Below are positions 1-7,017 of a stretch of 16,865 nucleotides of DNA, one piece after another. Location of the stretch: NCBI GenBank assembly GCA_012839665.1, contig DUMX01000186.1, positions 1-16,865 on the forward strand, given 5' to 3'. The notes under the pieces were generated by a model. It saw only the letters and a list, made by a program, of their open reading frames with translations. It was not told the origin of the DNA and made no database searches. How positions within the stretch are numbered: position 1 is the stretch's first letter; every line of letters begins with the position of its first letter. Both the position numbers and the translations under genes were made by a program. This stretch comes from Gelria sp. (lineage in GTDB: Bacteria; Bacillota; Syntrophomonadia; Syntrophomonadales; Syntrophomonadaceae).

Positions 1-1
1 A

Positions 2-58
2 ACCTTACTAAATATATCACCTCACCAGGTCTGTGTTATGCCTGGACGAGATATTTAG
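2..58 (+). CDS. spoIIIAG: Stage III sporulation protein AG, C-terminal end (partial)
   Basis: The window opens inside this gene. Reading from base 2, the frame gives 18 codons ending ISPHQVCVMPGRDI and a TAG stop at 56-58. SpoIIIAG proteins end in a ring-building domain whose last strand has this form (a short helix, then a hydrophobic strand and a Pro-Gly turn), and the next gene is spoIIIAH, its usual neighbour. SpoIIIAG forms part of the mother-cell side of the channel between mother cell and forespore. The spacing to the next start is 20 bases. The fragment is very short, so the call rests mainly on position and a weak resemblance to the family's C-terminus. Frame 1 is also open here and leads into spoIIIAH, so the fragment could be untranslated leader instead. 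Confidence 0.55.
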   Translation, partial: TLLNISPHQVCVMPGRDI

Positions 59-78
59 GTGAAGGGAGAGATGGGCTC

Positions 79-624
79 ATGGTACTGGAGATGAAGAAAA
101 TCAAAAAAATGGCGATAATTGTAGGTGTGATGTTGGTTATTATCATAGCAGCTAATGTTTTTTGGGGCGCATATAGTGCTAAAAAATCTCCTGATAGTTC
201 AGATAACATTTCTGATGAAATTGCCTTACCAGTTGAAAAAGAAATTACCCCGGTTGAGTTCCGCAGTGAAGCTGATTTTTTTGCTCAGTACCGTTTGCAA
301 AGGGAACAGAGCCGCAGCCGTGAACTGAAAGTTTTGCAGGAGTTGGTCCGTAGTGAGGAGCAGAGCAAAACAACTCGGGATACAGCCTCTATGAAAATTA
401 TGAGTATTATGGAGGATATACAGAAAGAGATGAAGGCGGAAAACCTGGTGAAATCTCGGGGTATAGAGGAATGTGTGATAATCAGTGAAGCGGGGATGAG
501 TACGGTAGTTATAAAAGGCTCTGAATCAGCAATTACTGAGGATGAGATAAAAGACCTGGTCTGCCCGGTCCTAAAACTTAACGAAAACCAAATAAGCACC
601 GTTTTCCATAATACCGAGAATTAG
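79..624 (+). CDS. spoIIIAH: Stage III sporulation protein AH, SpoIIIAH-like
   Basis: The 181-residue protein has a short basic N-terminus, one membrane segment at about residues 11-30, a variable linker, and a C-terminal YscJ/FliF-like ring-building domain from about residue 60. The FFAQYRLQREQSRSRELKVL stretch (67-86), the EMKAENLVKSRGIEECVI stretch (about 116-133) and the strand STVVIKG are the typical SpoIIIAH signatures. In Bacillus, SpoIIIAH in the mother-cell membrane binds SpoIIQ from the forespore side to make the intercellular channel needed for late forespore gene expression. Length is slightly below the roughly 200-220 of characterised members. ATG at 79 has a GGGAG site at 64-68. 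ATG at 91 is an alternative start but lacks a well-spaced ribosome site. The reading frame is open upstream to base 1. This gene is strong evidence that the organism forms, or descends from formers of, endospores. Confidence 0.9.
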   Translation: MVLEMKKIKKMAIIVGVMLVIIIAANVFWGAYSAKKSPDSSDNISDEIALPVEKEITPVEFRSEADFFAQYRLQREQSRSRELKVLQELVRSEEQSKTTRDTASMKIMSIMEDIQKEMKAENLVKSRGIEECVIISEAGMSTVVIKGSESAITEDEIKDLVCPVLKLNENQISTVFHNTEN

Positions 625-733
625 AGGCAGAACAACGCACATTTATCCACTATCTTTCTTTTGATTACGTATCACTGATATGCATTCAATAAGGGTTTTT
701 GCAGTGAAATTAATGTATACATAGCGAAAAAGA

Positions 734-762
734 TTGAAATAGGAGGGTATTATTTTTATAAT
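734..762 (+). promoter_or_regulatory. Sigma-A promoter for the carboxylase genes
   Basis: TTGAAA (734-739) and TATAAT (757-762) are separated by exactly 17 bases, with a predicted start near 769. It lies in the 249-base gap between spoIIIAH and the carboxyltransferase gene and would give a leader of about 105 bases. The GGAGGG just inside the spacer (742-747) is not followed by a usable start codon. Confidence 0.7.
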
Positions 763-788
763 AGTAACAAGTGTTGCAGGACTAATTT

Positions 789-809
789 GCTCAGGCCACT
801 GGCCTGAGC
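789..809 (+). promoter_or_regulatory. 21-base palindrome in the carboxylase leader (operator or RNA hairpin)
   Basis: GCTCAGGCCA and its exact reverse complement TGGCCTGAGC flank a single central C. It starts about 20 bases downstream of the predicted transcription start. As DNA it has the symmetry of a dimeric repressor site. As RNA it forms a stem of 8 pairs with a 5-base loop. The following bases (CTATTTGTATAT) are only weakly T-rich, so it is a poor intrinsic terminator. The rest of the 625-873 gap shows no gene or recognised riboswitch. Confidence 0.5.
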
Positions 810-873
810 CTATTTGTATATATACACAAAGCGTTACAGCTGTTATTAAAGTTGTACTGCTGGGAGGTAAGTA

Positions 874-2769
874 ATGGGAAGAATTAAAATCACGGACACC
901 AGTTTAAGGGATGGGCACCAGAGCTTGTGGGCTACCAGAATGACTACTGAAGACATGCTTCCGGTACTGCATAACTTGGATGATGCAGGATACTACTCGC
1001 TGGAAGTATGGGGTGGTGCTACTTTTGATGTCTGCATCCGCTATCTTAACCAGGACCCCTGGGAAAGGCTTAAAATCATTCGCCAGGAAATAAAGAAAAC
1101 TAAATTACAAATGCTTTTAAGGGGACAATCACTAGTTGGATACAATCATTATCCCGATGATGTAGTGGAAAAATTTGTGGAGAAAGCTGCAGAATATGGT
1201 ATAGATATCTTTCGGGCCTTCGATGCCCTGAATGATATTCGCAATCTGGAAACTTGTATGAAGGCTATTAAAAAGACGGGTAAACATGCCCAGCCTTGTG
1301 TAGTTTATACTATTAGTCCGGTTCATTCTGTACAACATTTCGTAGATACCGCCCTGCGCTTAAGGGATATGGGGGCAGATTCCATTTGTATAAAAGATAT
1401 GGCAGGATTATTAGCACCGTATGCCTCCTATGAGTTGGTGCAGGCTTTAAAGGCTAATCTAGATGTACCTATCCAGTTACATACCCATTACATAGGGGGA
1501 TTAGCTATCGCTACTCTGATTAAAGCAGTAGAAGCAGGAGTAGATATTATTGATACCGCTAGTGTACCTATGGCTTTTGGGTCTTCACAGCCACCGGTAG
1601 AGACCATTGTCCGTGCCCTCCAGGGTACAGAATGGGATACCGGCATGGCGTTGCATCAGCTTTTTGGAATTGCTACTCATTTTGAACAACTGCGTAAGCA
1701 TAAGGGCTTTGAACGTGGGGTTACCCGGATTTCTGATATGAAGGTATTTGAACACCAGGTACCAGGTGGAATGATTTCCAATTTTCATGCCCAGTTGGAA
1801 CAGCAAAAGGCTGCCCACCGTATTGATGAAGTTTTGGAGGAGATACCTCGGGTGAGAGAAGATATGGGTTATCCCCCCCTGGTTACTCCTACCAGCCAGA
1901 TTATAGGAATTCAAGCGGTATTGAATGTTTTAATGGGGGAAAGGTACAAACTATGTCCAGGAGAGGTCAAAGACTATGTCCGCGGTTACTATGGCAAACC
2001 ACCGGTACCCGTTAATGAAGAGATAAGTAAAAAAATCATAGGGGATGAACAAATAATTCAGGTCCGACCGGCTGATTTACTAGAACCCGGGTTAGAAAGG
2101 GCACGCCAGGAGATAGCCCATTGGAGTGATAGAGAAGAAGATGCTTTAACCTATGCTCTCTTTCCCCAGGTAGCATTAAAGTTTTTTGAGTATCGGGAAG
2201 GGAGAACACATGAAGATATTTCCCAGATTTCAGCCCGCGATGAATTGGGAGATGATTTGCAGGATGAACAGCAGCCGGTAGTTAAAATGCCGCCAGCTCG
2301 GGTAATTGAGATGCAAAGTAGGGGAGACGGTGAAATGAGTATTGATGAAATAAGAGAATTAATATTAATATTGGATCAAACCAGTATTGCGGAACTGGAA
2401 CTGCAAAGGGATGACTGTAAACTTAATCTGCGTAAATCGGTTTCCGCCAGGCAGGATAAAATGGAAACCGGCAGCAGTTCTGGTAATTTTACTTCCCAGG
2501 AAGAGAATACGCCGACTGTCAGCGAAAACACTGCCGAAGTAGTAGCCCCCATGGTAGGTACTTTTTATGAAGCTCCGGCTCCTGATGCCCCTCCTTTTGT
2601 TAAGCTGGGGGACCATGTGGTTGCAGGGCAGACGCTTTGTATTCTAGAAGCTATGAAGCTGATGAATGAAATAAAGGCTGAATTCGATGGAACTATAGTT
2701 GATATCCTGGTAGAGAATGCAGAACCAGTAGAATACGGCCAGAAATTATTTTTGATAGAAAAAGACTAG
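874..2769 (+). CDS. Carboxyltransferase (PycB/OadA type) fused to a complete AccB-type biotin carrier
   Basis: This 631-residue protein has two parts. Residues 1 to about 480 are a TIM-barrel carboxyltransferase of the pyruvate carboxylase/oxaloacetate decarboxylase alpha class: RDGHQS (12-17, metal ligand D13), K174 in ICIKDMAG (carbamylated lysine position) and H203/H205 in HTH. Residues 488-631 look like a whole biotin carboxyl carrier protein: an N-terminal helper segment starting MSIDEIREL, a linker rich in Ser, Thr and Glu, and a lipoyl-like domain with EAMKLMNEI, biotin on K595. The PDAPPFVKLGD segment resembles the AccB 'thumb', which favours an acetyl-CoA carboxylase-type carrier. 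With the biotin carboxylase 10 bases downstream it probably makes a two-subunit pyruvate carboxylase. The carrier may also serve acetyl-CoA carboxylase, which is inference. No membrane decarboxylase subunits are present, so a sodium pump role is not supported. ATG is preceded by GGGAGG at 862-867. The catalytic threonine position appears to be S237. Confidence 0.85.
   Translation: MGRIKITDTSLRDGHQSLWATRMTTEDMLPVLHNLDDAGYYSLEVWGGATFDVCIRYLNQDPWERLKIIRQEIKKTKLQMLLRGQSLVGYNHYPDDVVEKFVEKAAEYGIDIFRAFDALNDIRNLETCMKAIKKTGKHAQPCVVYTISPVHSVQHFVDTALRLRDMGADSICIKDMAGLLAPYASYELVQALKANLDVPIQLHTHYIGGLAIATLIKAVEAGVDIIDTASVPMAFGSSQPPVETIVRALQGTEWDTGMALHQLFGIATHFEQLRKHKGFERGVTRISDMKVFEHQVPGGMISNFHAQLEQQKAAHRIDEVLEEIPRVREDMGYPPLVTPTSQIIGIQAVLNVLMGERYKLCPGEVKDYVRGYYGKPPVPVNEEISKKIIGDEQIIQVRPADLLEPGLERARQEIAHWSDREEDALTYALFPQVALKFFEYREGRTHEDISQISARDELGDDLQDEQQPVVKMPPARVIEMQSRGDGEMSIDEIRELILILDQTSIAELELQRDDCKLNLRKSVSARQDKMETGSSSGNFTSQEENTPTVSENTAEVVAPMVGTFYEAPAPDAPPFVKLGDHVVAGQTLCILEAMKLMNEIKAEFDGTIVDILVENAEPVEYGQKLFLIEKD
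2321..2337 (+). promoter_or_regulatory. Internal ribosome binding site and in-frame ATG at the carrier domain boundary
   Basis: GGGGAG (2321-2326) stands 8 bases before an in-frame ATG (2335-2337), which is codon 488 of the fused gene and the first residue of the AccB-like segment MSIDEIREL. Spacing and sequence are as good as those of genuine starts in this window. Initiation here would give a free 144-residue biotin carrier. Whether it is used cannot be told from sequence. Confidence 0.45.
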
Positions 2770-2779
2770 GGGTGGTAGA

Positions 2780-4123
2780 TTGTTTTCCAGGGTATTAATA
2801 GCCAATCGTGGTGAAATAGCTCTGCGGATTATAAGGGCTTGCCGGGAATTAGGTATAAAAACAGTGGCGGTTTATTCGACTGCGGATAGTGATAGTCTAC
2901 ATGTGTTAGCAGCAGATGAAAAGGTATGTATAGGAGGGCCGCCGGCCCGGGAAAGTTATTTAAATATAGCTAATATAATAGCAGCAGCAAAGAACAAAGG
3001 GGTGGATGCTATTCACCCCGGTTATGGTTTTCTGGCGGAGAATCCTTATTTTGCTGAGCTTTGTGAAACTCACGGGATTAAGTTCATCGGGCCCCAATCC
3101 CAGATTATTAAATTGATGGGAGATAAGGTTAAAGCCCGGGAAGTAGTTAGTAAAGCCGGAGTACCCCTGGTACCCGGCAGTAATGGGGCAGTAACCAGCT
3201 ATGAAGAAGCACTGGCAGTAGCCGGAGAGATAGGGTATCCGGTAATGATTAAGGCCTCTGCCGGAGGTGGAGGCAAGGGGATGCGCCTGGCCCATGGCGA
3301 AGCTTCTTTGCAAGAATCGTTAGAACTGGCGCAGATGGAAGCGGGGGCGGCTTTTGATAATAGTGAGGTATATATTGAAAAGTACATAGAGGAACCCCGG
3401 CATATAGAGTTTCAGGTGTTAGGTGATGAACATGGTAACATTATTCACCTGGGAGAGAGGGACTGTTCTTTACAGAGGCGCAACCAAAAGCTGTTGGAAG
3501 AGGCGCCTTCAATTTTCCTGGATGATGAACTGCGTGAGCGCATGGGAACGGTTGCAGTAGATGCTACCAGGGCGGCCGGATATTCCAGTGCCGGTACGGT
3601 AGAGTTTTTAGTAGATAAAAACCGTAATTTCTATTTTATTGAGATGAATACTCGTATACAGGTAGAACATCCGGTAACCGAGATGGTAACCGGGGTAGAT
3701 ATAGTAAAAGAACAAATCAGGATTGCTGCCGGATTACCTCTACGCTATAGTCAGGAGGAGATTATAATAAATGGCTGTGCTATGGAATGCCGCATCAATG
3801 CTGAAGATGGTGAAAACGGTTTTCGTCCTTCACCAGGTACAGTAGGTCAATGCTTGCTTCCCGGCGGCCCCGGAGTCAGAGTTGATTCTTCCGTATATTC
3901 TAATTACACCATACCTCCATACTATGATTCTATGATTGCCAAGCTGATAGTTTGGGCTCCTGACCGCCAGGAACTTATCAGCAGAATGAGAAGGGCCCTC
4001 AAGGAATTTAAGATTGAAAATATTAATACTACCATACCATTTCACCTGAAAGTACTGGACAATGCTTTCTTCCAGCGGGGAGAGGTATACACAAACTTCA
4101 TTCAGAGAAGAATGAATATATAA
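2780..4123 (+). CDS. accC: Biotin carboxylase subunit (AccC/PycA)
   Basis: This ATP-grasp enzyme carboxylates the carrier's biotin using ATP and bicarbonate. Its 447 residues match the usual length of about 445-450. It begins FSRVLIANRGEIALRIIRAC, has the glycine-rich ATP loop ASAGGGGKGM (159-168), K116 and K158 at nucleotide-binding positions, ERDCSLQRRNQK, and the metal and biotin site EMNTRIQVEHPVTE. The C-terminal cap is complete (YYDSMIAKLIVW). It starts at TTG 2780, 10 bases after the preceding stop, with GGGGTGG at 2769-2775. It should be translated together with the upstream fusion. It could serve pyruvate carboxylase, acetyl-CoA carboxylase or both. The accA and accD genes are not in this window. 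Confidence 0.93.
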   Translation: MFSRVLIANRGEIALRIIRACRELGIKTVAVYSTADSDSLHVLAADEKVCIGGPPARESYLNIANIIAAAKNKGVDAIHPGYGFLAENPYFAELCETHGIKFIGPQSQIIKLMGDKVKAREVVSKAGVPLVPGSNGAVTSYEEALAVAGEIGYPVMIKASAGGGGKGMRLAHGEASLQESLELAQMEAGAAFDNSEVYIEKYIEEPRHIEFQVLGDEHGNIIHLGERDCSLQRRNQKLLEEAPSIFLDDELRERMGTVAVDATRAAGYSSAGTVEFLVDKNRNFYFIEMNTRIQVEHPVTEMVTGVDIVKEQIRIAAGLPLRYSQEEIIINGCAMECRINAEDGENGFRPSPGTVGQCLLPGGPGVRVDSSVYSNYTIPPYYDSMIAKLIVWAPDRQELISRMRRALKEFKIENINTTIPFHLKVLDNAFFQRGEVYTNFIQRRMNI

Positions 4124-4126
4124 TAA

Positions 4127-4154
4127 GAATTGAGAATTGAGAATTGAGAATTAT
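4127..4154 (+). repeat. GAATTGA short tandem repeat
   Basis: Three exact tandem copies of the 7-mer GAATTGA (4127-4133, 4134-4140, 4141-4147) are followed by a partial fourth (GAATTAT). It begins directly after the accC stop. No function is apparent. Confidence 0.8.
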
Positions 4155-4182
4155 TCGGGTTTGGAATAAGTGCGAGTATTGT

Positions 4183-4210
4183 TTGCTAAATTGGTTTTAA
4201 GTGCTAAAAT
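4183..4210 (+). promoter_or_regulatory. Probable promoter for the Asp23 gene
   Basis: TTGCTA (4183-4188), 16 bases, then TAAAAT (4205-4210) preceded by TGC, an extended -10 pattern. It would start transcription near 4217, before the GGAGG at 4230-4234. A second TATAAT at 4219-4224 is so close to the ribosome site that it is less likely to be used. Confidence 0.45.
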
Positions 4211-4243
4211 ATCAAGTATATAATAATATGGAGGTGGATAAGT

Positions 4244-4651
4244 ATGGAAAATGCTAAGCCGGAAATTAATAACGAATTTGGATCGATTAGAATTGCTGAC
4301 GAAGTAGTATCCACGGTTGCTGGTTTGGCCGCCATTGAGGTTGAAGGTGTTGCTGCAATGAGTGGTGGCTGGGGCACTGATTTAGTAGAAAGATTAGGTA
4401 GAAAAAACTTTGGTAAAGGGATTAAAGTTGAAATAATAGATGAACAAACTGAAATTGATATATTCATAGTAGTGCAATTTGGTTATCAGATTCCCGATGT
4501 AGCTGAAAATGTTCAGAAAGAGGTCAAGATGGCAGTTGAGACCATGACCGGGCTATCGGTTGCTGCGGTTAATGTGCATATTGTGGGTGTATCTATGAAA
4601 AAGTCATCTGAAATTGATGAAGAAATCAGCGAAGATTTAATTATTGAATAA
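4244..4651 (+). CDS. Asp23/Gls24 family protein, YqhY-like
   Basis: This 135-residue protein belongs to the Asp23/Gls24 (DUF322) family. It carries the typical opening GSIRIADEVVSTVAGLAAIEVEGVAAM, split here as GSIRIADEVVSTVAGL followed by AAIEVEGV, then a KGIKVEI strand and a YQIPDVAENVQKEV helix. The acidic tail EIDEEISEDLIIE is typical of cytoplasmic members. In Bacillus the homologue YqhY lies just after accB-accC and has been linked to control of acetyl-CoA carboxylase activity. The same position here suggests a similar job, by inference. Staphylococcal Asp23 is anchored to the membrane by AmaP, and an AmaP-like gene follows here. Start ATG is 9 bases after GGAGG. A hairpin lies 21 bases after the stop. 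Confidence 0.9.
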   Translation: MENAKPEINNEFGSIRIADEVVSTVAGLAAIEVEGVAAMSGGWGTDLVERLGRKNFGKGIKVEIIDEQTEIDIFIVVQFGYQIPDVAENVQKEVKMAVETMTGLSVAAVNVHIVGVSMKKSSEIDEEISEDLIIE

Positions 4652-4668
4652 AGCTACAATTTGTAAAT

Positions 4669-4700
4669 AGACAACCCCCTGCTTTTCCAGGGGGTTATCT
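4669..4700 (+). terminator. Hairpin after the Asp23 gene, terminator-like
   Basis: AACCCCCTG (4673-4681) pairs perfectly with CAGGGGGTT (4688-4696) around a CTTTTC loop. AGA/TCT extends the stem beyond one mismatch. The stem is strong, but the following bases (ATATTATTT) are only partly T-rich, so it may terminate incompletely or protect the 3' end of the message. Confidence 0.6.
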
Positions 4701-4730
4701 ATATTATTTACCCGTGAAAGAGGTGGAGTT

Positions 4731-5270
4731 ATGAACAGCATCTGGCGCTTACTCCTATTTGTATATAATTTGCTGCTGATTATTGTGTCCGGTTTGCTTA
4801 TAGCTGCGGCGGTAGGCCGGCCTGAACCCTTAACATATATAGAAATTGCGCTCTCTACCACTCAAAACCGGATAATAACGGGAGTAGTCGGGATTTTACT
4901 GCTCATTTTGGGGATTTATGTTTTTATATCTACTATCAAATTGGAGTCCAAGGTTAAGTCAGTGGAGGTTGACCGCACCCTGGTAGGAGAAGTATCTATT
5001 ACCATTCCAGCCATTAACGTTATTATAATGAAAGCGGTAAAAAAAGTAGAAGGAATTAAAGATGTTAAACCAGTGGTAAAAAGCCGCCCGGACGGGCTGG
5101 AGGTTTATTTACACATGATGATAAACCCGGATGTAAGTGTTCCCGAACTCAGCAAAAATGTTCAGGATGTAGTGAGAAAACATCTGGAGGATATAGGAGG
5201 CCTGAAGGTTGCTGTGGTTAAGGTCCTGGTTGATGATTTGAGCCCGGGGATTAGGACAAGCACCAGTTAA
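4731..5270 (+). CDS. amaP: Alkaline shock response membrane anchor protein AmaP
   Basis: The protein has 179 residues. A two-helix membrane hairpin lies at about residues 7-30 and 46-67 (FVYNLLLIIVSGLLIAA and ITGVVGILLLILGIYVFI). A cytoplasmic domain of about 110 residues follows, related to Asp23 (GEVSITIPAINVIIMKAVKK). This is the AmaP layout: membrane anchor plus Asp23-like domain. In Staphylococcus AmaP tethers Asp23 near the envelope. Here it lies between an Asp23 homologue and a DUF2273 gene, the usual cluster. ATG is preceded by GAGGTGGAG. Only the hairpin after the Asp23 gene separates the two, and I see no clear separate promoter, so read-through is likely. Confidence 0.88.
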   Translation: MNSIWRLLLFVYNLLLIIVSGLLIAAAVGRPEPLTYIEIALSTTQNRIITGVVGILLLILGIYVFISTIKLESKVKSVEVDRTLVGEVSITIPAINVIIMKAVKKVEGIKDVKPVVKSRPDGLEVYLHMMINPDVSVPELSKNVQDVVRKHLEDIGGLKVAVVKVLVDDLSPGIRTSTS

Positions 5271-5284
5271 AGGGGGCATTACTT

Positions 5285-5506
5285 GTGTGGGAGAATCTCT
5301 TTCGTGTAATATTTGAACAGCATAGAGGTAAAGCTATAGGCGTTATACTAGGATTGCTGGCCAGTATCCTGTTTATTAATTACGGATTCTGGCGTACTAT
5401 TTTTATTGTTGTCTGTATTGCCCTGGGATTTTTTATTGGCAAGGAAATAGATGAAAAAAAGAATTTTGACCAGTGGTTAAAACATATGTTTAAAGACAAA
5501 CATTAA
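5285..5506 (+). CDS. DUF2273 small membrane protein
   Basis: The 73-residue protein starts at GTG with an AGGGGG site just upstream. It opens with an amphipathic stretch (WENLFRVIFEQHRGK), followed by two hydrophobic segments at about 17-33 and 36-52 (AIGVILGLLASILFINY and TIFIVVCIALGFFIGK), and ends in a charged tail. This is the standard form of DUF2273 proteins, found beside Asp23 and AmaP genes in many Firmicutes. It is likely part of the same envelope-associated complex. No enzymatic residues are seen and its molecular role is unknown. It follows amaP by 14 bases. Confidence 0.85.
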   Translation: MWENLFRVIFEQHRGKAIGVILGLLASILFINYGFWRTIFIVVCIALGFFIGKEIDEKKNFDQWLKHMFKDKH

Positions 5507-5550
5507 TCATCGGTGGTTGTGTGTGCTTTAATTAAGAAAGGAGAGCAGGT

Positions 5551-5952
5551 TTGAGCAGGAGAAAGGCACGGGAATTTGCTTTCAAGGTATTATTTCAAGT
5601 TGATCAAGTTAATGCTGACCCCCGTTGCGCATTCCAGTACCTGCTGCAAGAAGATACCCTGGCAGAAAAGGATTGGGATTTTTCCTGGGATTTGATTGCC
5701 GGCAGCCTGGACCACCTGGAGCAGATTGATACGGAAATTGGGTCTTATATCAGGGATTGGTCGATAAACCGATTATCAGCTATAGACCGTAACATTATAC
5801 GAGTTGCCGGGTATGAGATTTTGTTTTACGAGCATTCGCAACCGGTAGTAGCGATAGATGAGGCTCTGGAAATAGCCAAGAAATATGGAGATGATAATTC
5901 CGTTGCTTTTATAAATGCTATATTAGATAAAATGCTGGGAGAATCAAAATGA
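5551..5952 (+). CDS. nusB: Transcription antitermination factor NusB
   Basis: The 133-residue all-helical protein begins SRRKAREFAFKVLFQVDQV, the NusB N-terminal RNA-binding helix. It ends with the conserved blocks NRLSAIDRNIIRVAGYEI and PVVAIDEALEIAKKYGDDNS followed by FINAILDKML. NusB binds boxA RNA with S10 (NusE) and promotes antitermination of rRNA operons. The start is TTG at 5551 with GGAGAG upstream. The 44-base gap before it holds no clear promoter. Its stop overlaps the next start in ATGA (5949-5952), so translation of the two genes is coupled. Confidence 0.94.
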   Translation: MSRRKAREFAFKVLFQVDQVNADPRCAFQYLLQEDTLAEKDWDFSWDLIAGSLDHLEQIDTEIGSYIRDWSINRLSAIDRNIIRVAGYEILFYEHSQPVVAIDEALEIAKKYGDDNSVAFINAILDKMLGESK

Positions 5953-6926
5953 AACTTTATTTAGGTATAGATACCAGCGCCTATACTACATCGCTGGCGA
6001 TTGTTGATGGTGATTATAATATCATCAATGACCAACGCCAGGTACTGGAGGTTAGACAGGGAGAAAAAGGATTGCAACAATCGCAAGCGCTTTTTCAACA
6101 CCTGAAAAACCTTCCTTTTTTATTTAAAGAGATATCAGCAGGAGTGGCAGAACAGGTGGCAGCCCTGGCTGTAAGTGCTTTTCCCCGTAATGTAGAGGGT
6201 AGTTATATGCCAGTATTTACAGCCGGGCTATCCCAGGCGCAGGCTTTAAGCTCCTATACTGGTACTCCACTTTATTTATTCAGTCACCAGGAAGGTCATA
6301 TTATGGCCGGGCTGAAAGGTAATGAAGCTTTAATGGCGAAAGATGCATTTATAGCCTGTCATTTTTCCGGGGGGACTTCAGAAGTTTTGCTGGTGCGCCG
6401 CGGTCAAAAAGGGGTTTTTGACATAGATATTACTATGGCCGGTTCTGACCTTCATGCCGGTCAAATGGTAGACCGGGTGGGGGTAGCAATGGGACTCCCC
6501 TTTCCGGCGGGTAAATCCATGGAAGAACTGGCCGTTAAGCTGGGCCATGATGATTTTCCGACTATACCATCAGCAGTTAAGGAAAACTCCTTTTCCTTTT
6601 CCGGACCAGAAACTAATGCCCTGAAGTTGTTGCAAGCCGGGGAACCTCCTGGTGCCATAGCCTGTAGTGTTTTTCGGGTTATAGCTAATACTTTGGAAAA
6701 GTGCTTGCTTAAAGCAGCTGCTAAGTGCGGTTTAAGTGAGGTTTTGCTGGTAGGAGGGGTTATGGCCAACTCCTTGATACGGCAACGTCTGTTAGATAGG
6801 CTGGAGCATCCGGCGGTAGGGCTAAAACTCTATTTTGCAGAGCCCCATTTAAGCACTGATAACGCCGTAGGTGTTGCCATGCTTGCCGCTTGCCTGGAAC
6901 AGCGGGGGAATGAACACGGGAAATAG
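5949..6926 (+). CDS. Divergent Kae1/TsaD-family protein (annotated elsewhere as O-sialoglycoprotein endopeptidase)
   Basis: This 325-residue ASKHA-fold protein is related to TsaD, the t6A tRNA-modification enzyme. Shared features are the N-terminal phosphate loop LGIDTSAYTTSLAI (5-18), the HxxxH metal pair H113 and H117 (SHQEGH), FSFSGPETN, GGVMANSLIR (269-278) and the late aspartate D304 in STDNAVG. It differs from true TsaD: SGGHT is replaced by SGGTS (140-144) and the overall sequence is far from the TsaD core. A second, unknown role is more likely than t6A synthesis, and a genuine tsaD should exist elsewhere in the genome. The old peptidase name is not supported for this family. It overlaps nusB by 4 bases. 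The last residues RGNEHGK are encoded by the left edge of a dispersed repeat. Confidence 0.78.
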   Translation: MKLYLGIDTSAYTTSLAIVDGDYNIINDQRQVLEVRQGEKGLQQSQALFQHLKNLPFLFKEISAGVAEQVAALAVSAFPRNVEGSYMPVFTAGLSQAQALSSYTGTPLYLFSHQEGHIMAGLKGNEALMAKDAFIACHFSGGTSEVLLVRRGQKGVFDIDITMAGSDLHAGQMVDRVGVAMGLPFPAGKSMEELAVKLGHDDFPTIPSAVKENSFSFSGPETNALKLLQAGEPPGAIACSVFRVIANTLEKCLLKAAAKCGLSEVLLVGGVMANSLIRQRLLDRLEHPAVGLKLYFAEPHLSTDNAVGVAMLAACLEQRGNEHGK

Positions 6927-6990
6927 ATGCGGCAGACGCAGAATAGTAAGGATTTACGCGGAACGACGCAGATTTTTATGCGCTGAAATT
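6903..6990 (+). repeat. Dispersed GACGCGGAT-type repeat, copy 1
   Basis: It begins CGGGGGAATGAACACGGG at the end of the Kae1-like gene and continues with AGACGCAGA, AAGGATTTACGCGG and GACGCAGATTTTT before an AT-rich tail. The same word order recurs at 7840-7941, in part at 10419-10440, and reversed at 15727-15806. It supplies the stop of the upstream gene. Confidence 0.65.
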
Positions 6991-7017
6991 TATTATATTT
7001 TTTAAGGTGTGAGAAAA

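Noticed and set aside
8..58. Hairpin CTAAATAT/ATATTTAG enclosing CCAGG/CCTGG
   Set aside because: It has a long mismatched middle and lies in what is probably the end of spoIIIAG coding sequence, so a regulatory role is not supported.
625..873. Riboswitch or T-box leader
   Set aside because: Only one palindromic hairpin is visible. No T-box bulge sequence, aptamer core or terminator/antiterminator pair was recognised.
749..874. Open frame after GGAGGG at 742-747, ending in TAA overlapping the carboxyltransferase ATG
   Set aside because: The frame has a hydrophobic look, but it has no ATG, GTG or TTG at a usable distance (only ATT), and the promoter -10 lies within it.
874..4123. Sodium-pumping oxaloacetate decarboxylase operon
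   Set aside because: The carboxyltransferase is related to OadA, but there are no membrane beta or gamma subunits, and biotin carboxylase is adjacent, which fits ATP-dependent carboxylation.
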